64,000 nt of DNA. Origin: Podarcis raffonei. Its lineage: Eukaryota; Chordata; Lepidosauria; Squamata; Lacertidae. Of this stretch, positions 1-11,600 are shown piece after piece. A program made the translations under genes and the position numbers. The stretch's first letter is position 1, and each line of letters starts with the position of its first letter. The notes below the pieces were generated by a model that was not told the DNA's origin, did no database searches, and saw only the letters and a program-made list of their open reading frames with translations. Location of the stretch: positions 31,868,501-31,932,500 of the forward strand of contig NC_070614.1 of assembly GCF_027172205.1 (NCBI RefSeq). Direction: 5' to 3'.

Positions 1-236
1 TATTGTGTCCATATGAGTAGCTTTCTGTCTGTGAGGGTGAACTCTGAGGCAGGAGCTTTCTTTGTTCTAAGATCTGGAGATTTAATATGTGGAATACCTG
101 TTTAAAAGAGATTTGTCAACTGCCTTGAAGACAAAGATCTATCAACTAAAGAAATAATCTAGCATTCATACTGGAACATTCATGACTGATGTTTTTGTAC
201 GTAGATCCAACATGCGCAATCCCAATCAAAATCTAC

Positions 237-3200
237 CTGATTAAACATGCTGTGCCATGTGATGACATCTTCATTGATCCTGAACTCTCTGTCAGTTAAG
301 GTCCACAAATCCATCCTTCCCACTTTTACCCTTGAAAAGGATTTGTTAGGGAAAGTAACCCAATTTATAATATCAAGTCCACTTTCTAGTTCACCTTTCT
401 CATTCAAAGACACCAGGTCCCCAGCACTGTTGTTAAATGAGATTCTCCTCAAGAAACGGTGAAGCTATAATCAAAGAGATAAAAGCTCTTTTTTTCTTTA
501 CAAAACATCACTGTCCTGATGACACCCAGGTCTATTTTTCCTTTCCACCTAAATGCAATAAAGCTGATTTTGAAAAGTGCTCAGAAACTTTAACTAGTAC
601 AAATAGCTGCAGCCAGATTGCTGACCGGGACTGGATATAGGGAGCATATTTTATAAGACTGGTGTGGGAACTGCCCTAAGCCCTAGAAAATAACAAATGA
701 TAGGATATTGATCATTTGGGATATGAAGGGAATACAAGCTGCAGAGGAATTCCTGGGCAAGCCTATGCAAAATGACCTGGCCAATATTGGTGGGTGCTAA
801 GACTTCTGCTAAACACTACTGAGTGAGCTGAAAATACCTCATCCCTAAGGAGTTGGTGCCTATCACCCCTAGTCTCCAGAATTAAGAAAAGTTTGGCTAG
901 GTAGAAATTGGTGTAGATACAGTATTGAACTCCTTCACAAGAAGGAAAGTGGATAGATTTCTAAGGAAGAGAAAACTAGCTGTGAAATTTGCACTAGAGG
1001 TGTAAAATGTTCTCTACAATGGGTACTTGTCACATAGTTGAACATACTGTTAGTAGAAACATTATGTTCATGTCTGTAGAGACGTTTGGATTCTGAAGTT
1101 GTACCTGGTATGGATGTGGATTTCGAACAGCTGTCACTGCTGTGTGCACTTGATTCCAGGAGTCCATGGCATCTAAAGCATGAGCTATGGCATAGACAGC
1201 ATTGTATATACTGTAGCTTTGCGGAGTCATGCTCATTTCAAAAAATGGCCCAGGAAGGCTCTCCAGCTTCTCCTTCCCAGTGCAGGCGCCAGTGCTCTCT
1301 CCAACCACAGATGGATCTATAAATAAACAGCTGAAAGCCTGCTCCCAAAAGTCCCTGATAAAATTGTCGCCATGCTGTGAGTAAGGATTTACTGTCAGAA
1401 GGAAACTGTGGAATTCCTGCACCACATTGGTGTGAACTGCAAAAGACAGAGCTCCCTGGAAGACTTTTCTGTCAAATCTTTTGTGAAACTCTATGGCTGG
1501 GAAATCCCATTGGGCTGTCATAATCCACACTTTGCCTATAGTCACATTTGTCTTATCATCTGTCTCTACTTGGTACATCAAGAATATAAAAAACAATGAG
1601 AACTGCGTCTCTGCAAATAGAATAAGTGTTTTTACTGTGTTGTTGTTAACAAGTTGTAGTGTATTTACTGTCTTTTCATGCTCAGGAATTATTTCAGAGA
1701 AGTCTGTCAGCAATGGCATTCTGTCAATGAATGCAGTACAGATGCCACTCTCTGAAAGCATTGGCATTAAGATCTGCAGAAAATTCTCTCCTCTATCATC
1801 CTCCAGCATGACAATCCCAACCCATGTCCACTGGAAATGCAAAAGGAGGTGAACGATTCCTTGGTACTGATTCTCTTCATTCGGAACAATTCGGTATAGG
1901 AACGGGAAGTGGGTTTCAGCACTTGAAGGACCAAACAAGTAATAAGAGATCTAAGTATAAGCAAATGCATTACTGAAATTAAGTGTACTTTGAGAGATAA
2001 TATAATGCAGAAATACTTATTAAGAAGTTTATTTTAGAACTGGTTTATCACCATTACTTGATGTTATTCCAAAACATGATATGATGGGTACTCACACTTG
2101 ACTCCGTATGTTACATCATAGGGACTGAGCAAGCATAGGCATGGTTGCTCCTATTCCCCACTCTCTCCACTTGCAGTTTCTAGCTCATCAGAATGCACAA
2201 CAGATGCATCTCACCTTTTCTCTAAAGCACTTTTTCTTTATGCAATTTCTGTAAAAATCCACTGCCTCACATGCATATGCTACCTGAGGAATCTTGTAGA
2301 TGCTTAAGCTGGTGGCCATGTAAAGAGTGGTTTTAGAGTCAAGTCCCCCAATGACTGCTATCAGATTCTTCTGTGTACCACACTTGTAGTTGGGGATTGT
2401 CCTTTTCTGGCTAAAAAGAAGGTTCAGAGTTGTTTGAAATGTCAACTTTTCATTGAAGTAGCTGTCATAGATATGAAATCCCAATGTAACATTTGGCAAA
2501 ATCCTGGGATTCTCATTGATCTCCTTCATTGCAAATACCAAGGCCAGGACATGCTGGTAGTTTTTTGTCACTACACTGCAATCAGAACATACCGGTAAGC
2601 TATGTTACATCAATATTCTAGACCTCATAAACTACTTGTTCAGTCCACTTGCTTTTGTCCTGACATCCAGTACATCATGCCCACTCGGCTTCAAAAATGT
2701 GAAGACACTGAGCCAGAAATAGCTGGGAGATTTTAATTATCCCTGAATACTGTGAGCTGCTTGGATGAAAGGAAGCAAACAGAGAGCAACAGTGGTTGCT
2801 TCTATGGGCAGTAAAGAGCAATGTGTGTCTTCTTGAGTAAATACCTTGTAAACTCTAGGGTTTTTAAAAGAAATATTATGGATAATTGCATTATTTTCTA
2901 TGTGAAAATGAAATCACTACATAGACAAACAGGGGACTGTGATGCTGGTTAGGTATAAGAGACCTGTTTTCTAACTCCAGAATTTCTGATTGAAATAACA
3001 GAATCTGTGTTTCTATCCTATACTTTATAGACGCCTTTCTTTTGCCTAGGGATGTCAGCGAATTTATGGTAAGTGGACAATATTGAAATTCTCTCAACTC
3101 ACATGGGCAGCAAAACAAAAATCTGGGTGATATTCAAAATTAGTCATACTCAGAGCAGACCTTTTGAAATAATTAGATCTCACCAAATGTCATCATTTTC

Positions 3201-3503
3201 ATTATCTATCTATAATATTATTTTACCCTGCCCCATAGACATTTAATAAGTGACATGCAAAGAAGTTTCTTACACAGGATCCCCAATAAACATTAAATTG
3301 GGGTGTTGCTTGAAGTCTATAAAGTCAAAGAAGGAGAAGAACTGAGAAGAGATGCCACCAATGGTGAAGTCACCTTGCTGGTAATACTCATGTGGGATCT
3401 GAACGGGATCACTCATGCTGCAAGGAATGGAGTGTGCTTTGCACTCATGAAAGGAAAGATGAACCAACCACAACCACAGTAGCGCCAGAAACAAAAACAG
3501 CAT
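237..3503 (-). CDS. V2R pheromone receptor gene A, exons 1-4 (3' exons beyond window)
   Basis: Family C GPCR of vomeronasal sensory neurons; the part seen encodes the extracellular Venus-flytrap ligand-binding domain. Exons on the minus strand are 3503-3274 (ATG at 3503, hydrophobic signal peptide of about 20 residues), 2575-2284, 1950-1105 and 464-237. Lengths are 230, 292, 846 and 228 bp, all bounded by AG/GT and all in phase (532 codons, no stop). Typical V2R blocks are visible: IPHEYYQQGD in exon 1, VTKNYQH and [12 protein letters not shown] in exon 2, FPFLYRIVPNE and [16 protein letters not shown] in exon 3, FNNSAGD and [17 protein letters not shown] in exon 4. The cysteine-rich exon 5 and 7TM exon 6 would lie left of position 1. 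It is head-to-head with gene B, about 5.1 kb apart. Orthology is uncertain; such squamate genes are often named Vmn2r26-like. Probably functional as far as visible. Confidence 0.9.
495..675 (+). mobile_element. L2-like LINE fragment in intron 3 of V2R gene A
   Basis: A broken reverse-transcriptase remnant reads DDTQVYFSF, followed by a piece ending in an AASRLLTGTG-like stretch, the usual C-terminal end of L2/CR1-group ORF2. It is short, old and antisense to the host gene. The rest of the 640-bp intron shows nothing else I recognise. Confidence 0.5.
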
Positions 3504-4544
3504 TGCAATTGTACAGATGAACCCCTTCAGACTGAATCAAAATCCACAGTTCCAATCTAATTCATCACTATACGACATCAGCCCATTTAGAGCAACCCAG
3601 TCCCAGTCTTTTCTGACTCTGCTGGTCAATGGTGATACTTATGATTATGACCTTTAAAATGCAGCTGTTCTGCTTCAACACAGTCTTTCCCCCCAAGCCC
3701 TGAATGCCACAAGAACATTTTATATCCATTTTTAATTTTGATTACTTATTGTAATGGTGGTCACTGAAAACCCAGGTTATCTTTGGCAAGAAACAGGCTC
3801 ACCATAATTTAAGATAATTATAGAGTTCACAATTAACTCCTGAGAGTATTCTGCTCTCAGGCAGAACACCTGAAGAAAACATGTTTATCAAGTGGCATCT
3901 CTTGCAGGATCCTTAGGAGTCAGGAGCAACACCTGGGCTTAGTATAATACTGAACAAGAAGAAAAATCCAGAAGAGCTAGGCCTTGGGATGAGGCCACAG
4001 GGCAGCTGTGGAGAACCTGTGGCCCTCCTGATGTTATTGGACTCCCATCAACCTCAGCCATCATGGCCAATATTTGGGGTGATGAGAGCTACAATTCTGC
4101 AACATTTGTCCAACTGGTCCATGTATGAATGTAGAACTGTATACAATGTTCTATGATAGGCTGATAGTTGTATTTGTTCAGAATTTTCTTCTGGTAATGT
4201 GAACCTTCACAGAGAGTTAATACTGTATGAGAATTTAATATACCAAATCTTATACTCTGTGGATTACATTAGCATTCCCTGTTACATATGGAGGCTTCTG
4301 TGCAGATGCAGCATAGCTAGGGCATACAATGAAGCATCCTTTCACCATTGTTAGACATCATCACAACTGCATCACTGTGGCTGTATGTGTGGTTGTGAAA
4401 AAATCCCCATGGTGCAAACTGTCAATAAAGAAAACCTGAATCAGATCAGGACTCCCACAAAGTTTCATGTTGTTCTTTCCTTCTAATGTTTCTGAACTAT
4501 TGTCTATAGCTTGTTATTTTCCTGTAGGTTTCTCCAGTCTGTGG
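3504..4544. other. Intergenic 5' flank of V2R gene A
   Basis: No gene is supported here. It should hold the promoter of gene A, but I cannot point to a defined element. It contains one palindromic MITE, listed separately. Confidence 0.5.
4000..4112. mobile_element. Palindromic hAT-like MITE, copy 1
   Basis: A degraded copy of an abundant repeat whose two halves are reverse complements. The left half contains the GGCCCTC..GATGTT.TTGGACT core; the right half ends in its mirror. Related copies lie near 7.04, 20.97, 28.59, 30.01, 34.67, 35.92, 39.24 and 42.34 kb. The hAT assignment comes from the CAGGGGTGG-type end seen at 39.24 kb and is an inference. Confidence 0.55.
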
Positions 4545-5570
4545 GTATATGCTAGCCAGGGAGAGGAAGTAATCCAATTGCTATAATCGTAACAAAAAAT
4601 ATCAGTAAGTGGTGCCACTACCCTCCAAGTACTTGGAACCACCCCTTGACCATAACCCACCATAATTCCTGTTCCAAGTTGGCTATCTTGACACTGTCTT
4701 GATATAAAGCCTGCACAGCCTTATGCAAAAAGTTAGACTTAACTGGAATATATGTGCAACATTCCTGCTTTAAAAGAGTGCAACCCCCTCCCTGAACAGC
4801 TGTAATCATATCTAATGCAAGCCTATTCTACAAAACAGATGCTCTCATAGCAGAGGTTTATTTATTCAGGGCAACCACTGAAGTCTCCTGTCCCCATGCC
4901 CCCTTCCCTGGCACAGCTCAGAACTTTTTTTTCCTTGCCACCTTTCTCTATGTCAATCTGATCTGTGTCAGATAGGCTAACCCTACTTCTCCCCACAGCA
5001 GTCACAAGTTTAATAGCAAAGGACCCTTCCACTGGGGCCCTTGCAAAAACGCCAATCTCCATCACGGCTATCCCCCATCCCCAAGCATCATGGCAAGCAT
5101 TAACCAATCAAGCAATGAATGATTCCCTTGCCTTCCTCAGCTCCATATAGTCTCTGCTGTAAAGCTAAATGCATTGCCACACTCCTCATATTCTCCACCT
5201 CCTCGAGCCATCATCATCCCCATCCCGCAAACACAGCATCCAAGCCAACAGAGATTCACGTGGCTGCTGACAAAACTTTTTAAGCAGCTCCATCAATTCA
5301 CTCGCTATGTGAATGCTGTTCACCGGCACTGGCTGTGCTGATGGAGCACCCTCAATGGGCTGTGCCATCAGGATTGACCCTAAGGGCTATTATGTAGTGT
5401 TTGGGCATGATGGAAGTTCCTACGCTCTAAGTCACCCCCATCTGAGTCCCGCAAAGCTTCTCAGTCTCCCAGCATGGAACAGCTTTTTCAGAGCATCAGA
5501 GTTCCCTGTTTTTCCAGAGTGAATGTGATAACCAAGATTTGTGAGTTGGCTATATCACTGATCACCACAT
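4545..5570 (-). mobile_element. Endogenous retrovirus fossil (gag-like and env TM parts)
   Basis: On the minus strand, 4880-4545 resembles a retroviral envelope transmembrane subunit: an RLALDM..A..GG block, a CX6CC motif (CTLLKQECC) and then a hydrophobic anchor. Upstream, about 5570-4880 reads like a gag-type region (LLAWMLCLRDG) but is weaker. The CX6CC motif fits a gammaretrovirus-like or D-type envelope. The copy is broken, incomplete and old, with no LTR pair identified. It sits between the divergent V2R genes A and B. Confidence 0.6.
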
Positions 5571-5659
5571 AATTATCTCTTTCGATAGAGTGTCAACAAG
5601 AGAGGTTTAGTCCGCCATCTTCCTCCCCAGAAATCCATGACAGTGCTCAGGTATCAAAA

Positions 5660-6000
5660 GAGACCCCCGCATTGCAAAAAACATCCTGGCTAAGGCAAAG
5701 CTGACAGCCTGGAATCCCATATGTGTCAGTACAGAATAAAACATAGGGACAGATGCTTCATTACATCCATCCACAATTTTGTCAGCCAAAGACTACATGT
5801 AAAAGCATGGGCTATGGCACAGCTTATTCTTCCCAGTGCTAGTTGCATTGCTCTCCCAATCACAGAGGAGTCTGAAAATAAACAGCTGAAAGCCTGCTTC
5901 TGAGAGCCATCTCTGTCATATCAACTGTTTCTACTTCATGCAGCAACAATATGAAATCCAATGAAGACAATGTTTCTGCATATACAATAGCTACAGCGAC
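5660..6000 (-). pseudogene. Rearranged V2R pseudogene fragment 1
   Basis: Reading the minus strand, about 5990-5800 matches V2R exon 3 (aligns with the QAFSCLF and AIAHAL parts of gene A with an internal gap), and about 5790-5673 matches the 7TM exon 6 (CNEASVPMFYSVL.HMGF, compare [18 protein letters not shown] in gene B). Exon 3 sequence is joined directly to exon 6 sequence, so exons 4 and 5 are absent and the frame is lost. The same joined arrangement occurs at 20.05-20.47 kb, so the rearrangement predates the tandem duplication. Not functional. Confidence 0.8.
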
Positions 6001-6190
6001 TGAACTATTATAATGCCCTATACAGGAAGCTGCCCTTGAAGATAGTCCAGAAACAGCAACTAATGCAGAAAGCAGTGATCAGAGTACTGATGATCATGGC
6101 TGATTGAGAACATAAAAAGGAGAATCAAGGAATAGCACTGTTTGTCAGCCCACTTATGAACCTGTTCCAAGGTACTGAAGCTTATAAAAA
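6001..6190 (+). mobile_element. L2-like LINE 3' fragment (uninterrupted paralogue)
   Basis: Reads NYYNALYRKLPLK-like on the plus strand, the conserved C-terminal ORF2 block of L2/CR1-group LINEs. It directly abuts the V2R pseudogene. The paralogous copy at 20.48-20.91 kb is split by a TA-flanked MITE; this one shows the empty site at 6059-6064. Confidence 0.6.
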
Positions 6191-6442
6191 AAAACTTGAG
6201 AGCAACTATCTGAAAGAGCATTTCATCCCAACTTGCTTGTGAGTTATGATCTGCAGAGGAGGCCTTGCTGGTGATGCCACCTCCTGGAAAAGTTTGGGAC
6301 ACCCTTCTCTGTGATTACAGCCTGCCTCTGAAGTGACCTCCCCTCAGAGGTGCATCAAGTACCAACATAATTAAGTTTTCAGCAGCAGGTGACAATGCAC
6401 CTCTTTATCCAGGTCTTTGGGAGGGGTTGGTATTCAGAACTA

Positions 6443-6702
6443 CAGTCATACCTCGGGTTAAATATGCTTCAGGTTGAGCGCTTTTGGGTTGCACTCCGCG
6501 GTGACCCAGAAGTAACGGAATGCGTTACTTCTGGGTTTCACCACTCGCACATGCGCAAACGGTCAAAATGACGTCATGAGCATGCGTGGAAGCTGCAAAT
6601 CACAACCCACACATGCGTAGATGCGCAGGTGCGGGTTACGTTCGCTTCAGGATGCAAACGGGGATCTGGAACAGATCCCGTTCATATCCAGAGGTACCAC
6701 TG
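6443..6702. mobile_element. TA-flanked palindromic MITE, GC-rich-core subfamily
   Basis: A 260-bp element with inverted ends (CAGTCATACCTCGGGTTAAA at the left, GAGGTACCACTG at the right), flanked by TA on both sides. The core has an internal palindrome, GAAGTAACGGAATGCGTTAC. The TA target and CAGT ends fit a non-autonomous Tc1/mariner-pogo (Tigger-like) element. The same subfamily occurs at 34,243-34,471. Confidence 0.75.
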
Positions 6703-6704
6703 TA

Positions 6705-7037
6705 ATGAGGGGGGGGAAATCACCTGCTCTTTTATTATTTTGATTTTTTAAAGGGAACTTTTATGTCAATTATATTGAAATGTTATGTAATTTTTTTTTT
6801 ATTCTATTATTTTTATGCCATGCATTTCAACCCTAGAACCTTATGGAAAAGATGACTACAATATGGTTAATCACTGTCACCACCACCACCATAGTATCAT
6901 TAAATGTTTTTATTAATGTACTGAAGCAGCCCGGTGTAGAATGCATTCAACCTCTGTAATCCTATGCAAAGTTGTAGAGATGACATTAATACAATTCTCC
7001 TTTATATCCACTTAACAAGCTAGAATAGGAAACTTGA
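6705..7037. other. Gene-free stretch, no clear content
   Basis: AT-rich sequence with a G run, short T runs and a CAC-rich patch. I recognise no gene or full repeat. Confidence 0.4.
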
Positions 7038-7123
7038 AATTCTCCAGTAGTTGTAGGACTCCAATTCCCTTCAGTCCTAGCAGGCATGGTCAGTAATCAG
7101 GGATGATGGAAGCTGGAGTCCAG
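7038..7123. mobile_element. Palindromic hAT-like MITE, copy 2, interrupted
   Basis: GTTGTAGGACTCCAATTCCC at the left and GATGATGGAAGCTGGAGTCC at the right are the two mirror arms. The right arm is cut where the hydrolase-bearing element begins. The paralogue at 20,966-21,012 is uninterrupted at this point. Confidence 0.55.
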
Positions 7124-8098
7124 CAAAGACTCTCTCCTGGAAGAGAGGGGAGTGGTTGTGGGCGGGAGCCAAGCTCCGCCTCAAGCAGGGGGCGTTAGCC
7201 CCCTGCCTCCCACTCATCTGGCTGGTGCTTATGCCATTGCTGAGGGAGAAAGTCGCCACATTGGGCCCTCCCGACATCCTTATCATTCAATTAGGGGAAA
7301 ATGACCTTGTTAACAGAAGAAGTGCGGACTTGTTGTGGAACATAAAAAGAGATTTGGATGAGATTGCTCCCTTGTGTCCCGGAACAACGGTGTTCTGGTC
7401 CTCCTTCCTGAAGAGGATGGTTTGGCGCGGTGCGCAGAACTGTATGGCCATTGAAAAAACCAGGAAACTCTTAAATCGGGCAATAGGCCGTTGGGTGCGC
7501 TTTATGAATGGCCGAGTCATTTCTCATGACCGTATCTGGATTGGCAACCAGGCCTTGTACCGGAATGACGGTGTTCATCTCTTAGACCAAGGGAATGACA
7601 TTTGGTTAGATAGCATCAGCAGCAGCATTAGCATTAGGGATTGGTTACAGCTGTGAGGGTATTGGCGGCGAGACTTTTGGGCTCGGGTGGCAGTTAGGCA
7701 TTGGAATAATGTGTTGTAGTGTGTCGAAGGGCTAGGTGTGGCCATCGCCTACGCCTTCAATTTTTGGGTATTCCGTTAAAGGAATCCGGCGGTCGTGTAT
7801 TCTGTCCGATGCCTGCGTGGCGGGAGGCCATGGCACGACCCTCGGTGACATCAGGGGAGAACTTATAGTTGGATTAGCATCAACAGGCTCCACCTACTGG
7901 TGAATAAACCCCCCTGTTTTAGACTCACCCCTCTCCGAGGGGGTGGAGTCAGCTGACGTAATCCAATGCCTAAGCCAATACCTTTTCACTTGCTGTAATC
8001 AATAAAGTTGTGGCCTTTTCTTGCCCATTAACCTTATATCACGTGTCCTTGTGTATTCATTCCACTTTGCGAGGATCGGGTCCTCGAACCACAACTTA
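7124..8098 (+). mobile_element. Retrotransposon fragment with SGNH-hydrolase-like ORF (Ngaro/DIRS-like?)
   Basis: An ORF from about 7240 to 7656 resembles the C-terminal part of an SGNH (GDSL) hydrolase: an LGENDL block corresponds to the GxND motif and RNDGVHL corresponds to the DxxH motif. A non-coding 3' region with an AATAAA signal near 8000 follows. Similar hydrolase ORFs are known from tyrosine-recombinase retrotransposons (Ngaro/DIRS) of fish and reptiles, hence the family guess. Only the 3' part of an element is present and it is a fossil. Limits come from comparison with the paralogous V2R unit, where the flanks are contiguous near 21.01 kb. A related copy lies inverted at 33.1-33.7 kb. 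Confidence 0.6.
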
Positions 8099-8102
8099 TG
8101 GA

Positions 8103-8613
8103 AAGGCACAAGTTCCCTATTCCTATGTCTTTGTCCCAAGACTTTGGTTTTCTGTATGTATTTTCTTGCTCAGTGTCGTAGTATGTCCAGGTGTTCATCT
8201 TGAACCCAGAAAGGAACAGCCCTGAGATAACACCTAACCAACATGTTTTCTTCTGCTGTTCTGTTCTTTATGAGGAGAACATTTAAGGAGCTGATTTATA
8301 ATTACCTTATAATTATGTCAAATTACAGTAATCCTTTCTGGCTGACGACACCATGGATTTTCATTGACTACACTCATAAAAAGTAATCAATATGAAAATA
8401 CATATAAAACTTATGTCTGTGCTTTTCAGAGTTTGGGGGTGTGGATTGTGGACAGGAAGAGCTATTTTACAGGCCACATAGTATCACTATCGACTTGCAG
8501 CATCAAGAGAGTGTAGAAACAAATCTGTTCTGAACCAGCTGCTATTATATAATAATGAATTAGCCTTGAAGAGTGGGTTTGCTTTGGTAGAAAAGAATTC
8601 ACCCTTATGTGCA
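8103..8613 (+). promoter_or_regulatory. 5' flank of V2R gene B, conserved with gene C
   Basis: This stretch aligns with 21,012-21,507 upstream of gene C, including an AT-rich block (GATTTATAATTACCTTATAA) found in both. It should contain the promoter and 5' UTR. I cannot define a TATA box or start site with confidence. Confidence 0.35.
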
Positions 8614-11600
8614 ATGCTGTTATTGTTGCTGCGGCTACTGATGTTAACACTGGCGTTTCTTCCCCAAATTGAGAGCAAGTCACAACCAGCTACTTGCAGT
8701 GTAAACGATCCTCTACAGATCCCGCATGAGTATTATGAGCAAGGTGACCTCATCGTTGGCAGTATTTTTTCTCAGTTCTTCTCTTTCTTTAATACTATAA
8801 CCTTTGATGAACACCCCAATGCCATGTTTGTTGGAGAATCTCTGTAAGTATCTTTTTCCATGAGATGTCCATAAGCAGGTCATAATGAATTTTTTAAAAA
8901 TTTACAATTCCTAATGGTAATAATGGGTTGTATCCAAAGCTAGTCCTTCTTGAAGCAGACCCACTGAAATCAATGAACCTAAGTCATATTCCTTAATTTC
9001 AGTGGGACTAGCCCTGGATAGAGCTCAGTGTATGCCATTATTCTTTGATGTTAATAGAATATGTATTTGCACACCCTTGATCTACCCTACATTTTGCCTT
9101 TCCCTCTTCTGCTAGATCTACATTCCCCTGATCTATCACTTGAATACCTCCCCATGCAAGACTGTTTGTGTGATTATTTCCATATGATTTTGAAGCATTT
9201 AATGATGTGATAATGTACAGTAAGTGCCATTTCAGACATTACGGCCTTGAAGTGGCAATGCAAGCCACACATTTAGTCCCTCAGGGGGCTGCAAATTATC
9301 TTGCTCCTACATGTGATGACAATGAACTTCTGCAGCAGGAAGCCTTTTGTATACATTGAGGTTCCATGGGTGATTCAGATCCCTGGAAGATCTGGGTTCT
9401 CAATCACATGGGATTTGCAAAGATACAACTGGCTGCCCACCACGGAAATTCACTCGCATTATTTTCTTCAGTGGAACATTTGGGACAAGACAAAACAGAC
9501 TGCCCTACAGGTTTCTTCCTTGCCATGTTTCCTGTTCAAGTCATTAATGCCTGCAGACTTCTCTATAAGAACAATGTGGACTTGACAAGTAGGTCATGAG
9601 GTCTGGAAAATTTATGGGTTATATAACCTGCACTCTTATTTCAGTGTAGTGACGAAATACTACCAGTATGTACAGGCCTTCGTGTATGCAGTTAAGGAGA
9701 TCAACGAGAATCCCAGGATTTTACCAAATGCTACATTGGGATTCCACATCTATGACAGCTACTTCAACGAAAAGTTGACATATCAAACCACTCTGAACCT
9801 TCTTTTTAGCCAGAAAAGGACAGTCCCCAACTATAAGTGTGGCAAAAAGAACAATCTGATAGCTGCCATTGGGGGACTCGATGCTGAAACCTCCTTTTAC
9901 ATGGCTACCATCTTAGGCATCTATAAGATCCCACAGGTAGGATGTTTCTATGGGACATGTGGGTTTCAAATACCTGACGTGCATCCCTTTCTTGTATTCT
10001 TAGAACTGGAACAAACATATTTGAGTATGTGAAGGAGAAAGGTAGAGAAGCTGTGAATGCAATGGCAACACAGCCCTTGCTTCTTTGTGGAGAAAAACCT
10101 GTTTTTTAAAAATAATATTAACAATCACTCTTGTCCTCATGATTTTTCAATCAGTCTCCTTTATTAGCATAAATACATGGATCAGAGCACAACATATACA
10201 TGGATCAGAGCACAACACAGCTAACAAAACATAACAGGAGATACTTTCAGATAAAACTCCCCAGACATCATGAGGTACAAAGATGGCTCTTAGGACCTAT
10301 GGTGATGTAATTTCATAGAGTTACTCAAAAATCTTGCTACATTCTCCACAACATCATTACTACAATTGTTTAGCAGATAAGACACCCTGGAAGAGTGGGT
10401 GCAATAAATTCCTTCCTTCAATCAGGGGGGCAAATATTTTTCATATATTTTTGCATAAAATGGGAAATAAAATAAAACGTGTGTGATGGATTCAACCTGC
10501 TTTGTGCCACAAGGGCAGTATCTTTCATAGTATGGGATTTTCAAGTATCTACCTTGCAAAACTGCAGACAGTAAGATGTTAAATCTTGTGAGGGAAAGAG
10601 CTCTGCGTACCTGGGGATCGTAAAGCTGGTGTAAAAATGGAGTGTCCTGGCAAAACGAGGGTGGAATTCCCAACCCCAGTGGGGAACAGGTTTTGTTGGC
10701 TGCACTGCAAAGGGTTTGGAATTCAATCTCTAGGATTCTGCATAAGCAGTGACTCAAGCGATAGGCCACAGGTTCTGATTTTGCTCTCATTGCAAGCTAG
10801 GCATTTGGAGTGGTGGGATTCTGCCAGCATGTGGAAAGTTGAAAAAGACAGATAGGACATGAAATGTAGACGAAGCCAGAATTTTATAGTGGTGAGCCAC
10901 GCTTTGGTTTCCAGCAGCCTTTGTCCAGTTTCCAGACACATGGCTGCATATGACACACAATTTGGCAGCACCTGGATTTTCAGATAAACTTAGATTGGTG
11001 AACTGCACCAATCCATAATGGAATGCCATACAGGAGTTTTGGGGCTACTTTGGTATTAAAGACCTTTAGTGCAGGTGGGACGAACAGATTCTCTCTGTTA
11101 AAGAAGAAACGGGTGATAGTCAGAGCTGGAGTATCCACTCTGTTAAGGGCAAGCTTACAATGGTATTTCCAAGAAGTGTTATATTGGAAGGGGATACCTA
11201 GTTATTTAAAGGTTTTGACCTTTTGTAATGGGTTTCCGCTGATCTCCCATCTATGAGGCTTCCAAGTTCTTGAGAACAAAAGCGCTTTAGATTTTGTGAA
11301 GTTCAGTTCCAGTCTGTTGGCTGTACAATATCCCTGGCAGCGGCACAGGAGCCGCTTCAAGCCAACACTTGTGCGAGACAAGGTGACTATGCCATTGGCA
11401 TATAGTAAGATGGGAATGTGGATGGTGCTGAGCTTCGGGCAATGGCCATCCATTACAAGAAACCTGCACATTCATATACTTTGTCTCCTGTAATAGAATT
11501 TGTTATTCTCTTTATTGACATCATAAATTCTAGTCTTTATCACTACATACGTAATCATTTCTTGAAATTTTAAAGGCAAATCTCTTGCATAAGTACTTTT

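Noticed and set aside
7156-7656. SGNH-hydrolase-like frame as a host esterase gene
   Set aside because: Its insertion is absent from the paralogous V2R unit and a relative of its 3' region lies elsewhere in the window, so it is mobile-element cargo.
9301-9599. Overlapping plus-strand frames between V2R-B exons 1 and 2
   Set aside because: They lie within intron 1 and are not conserved as frames in gene C.
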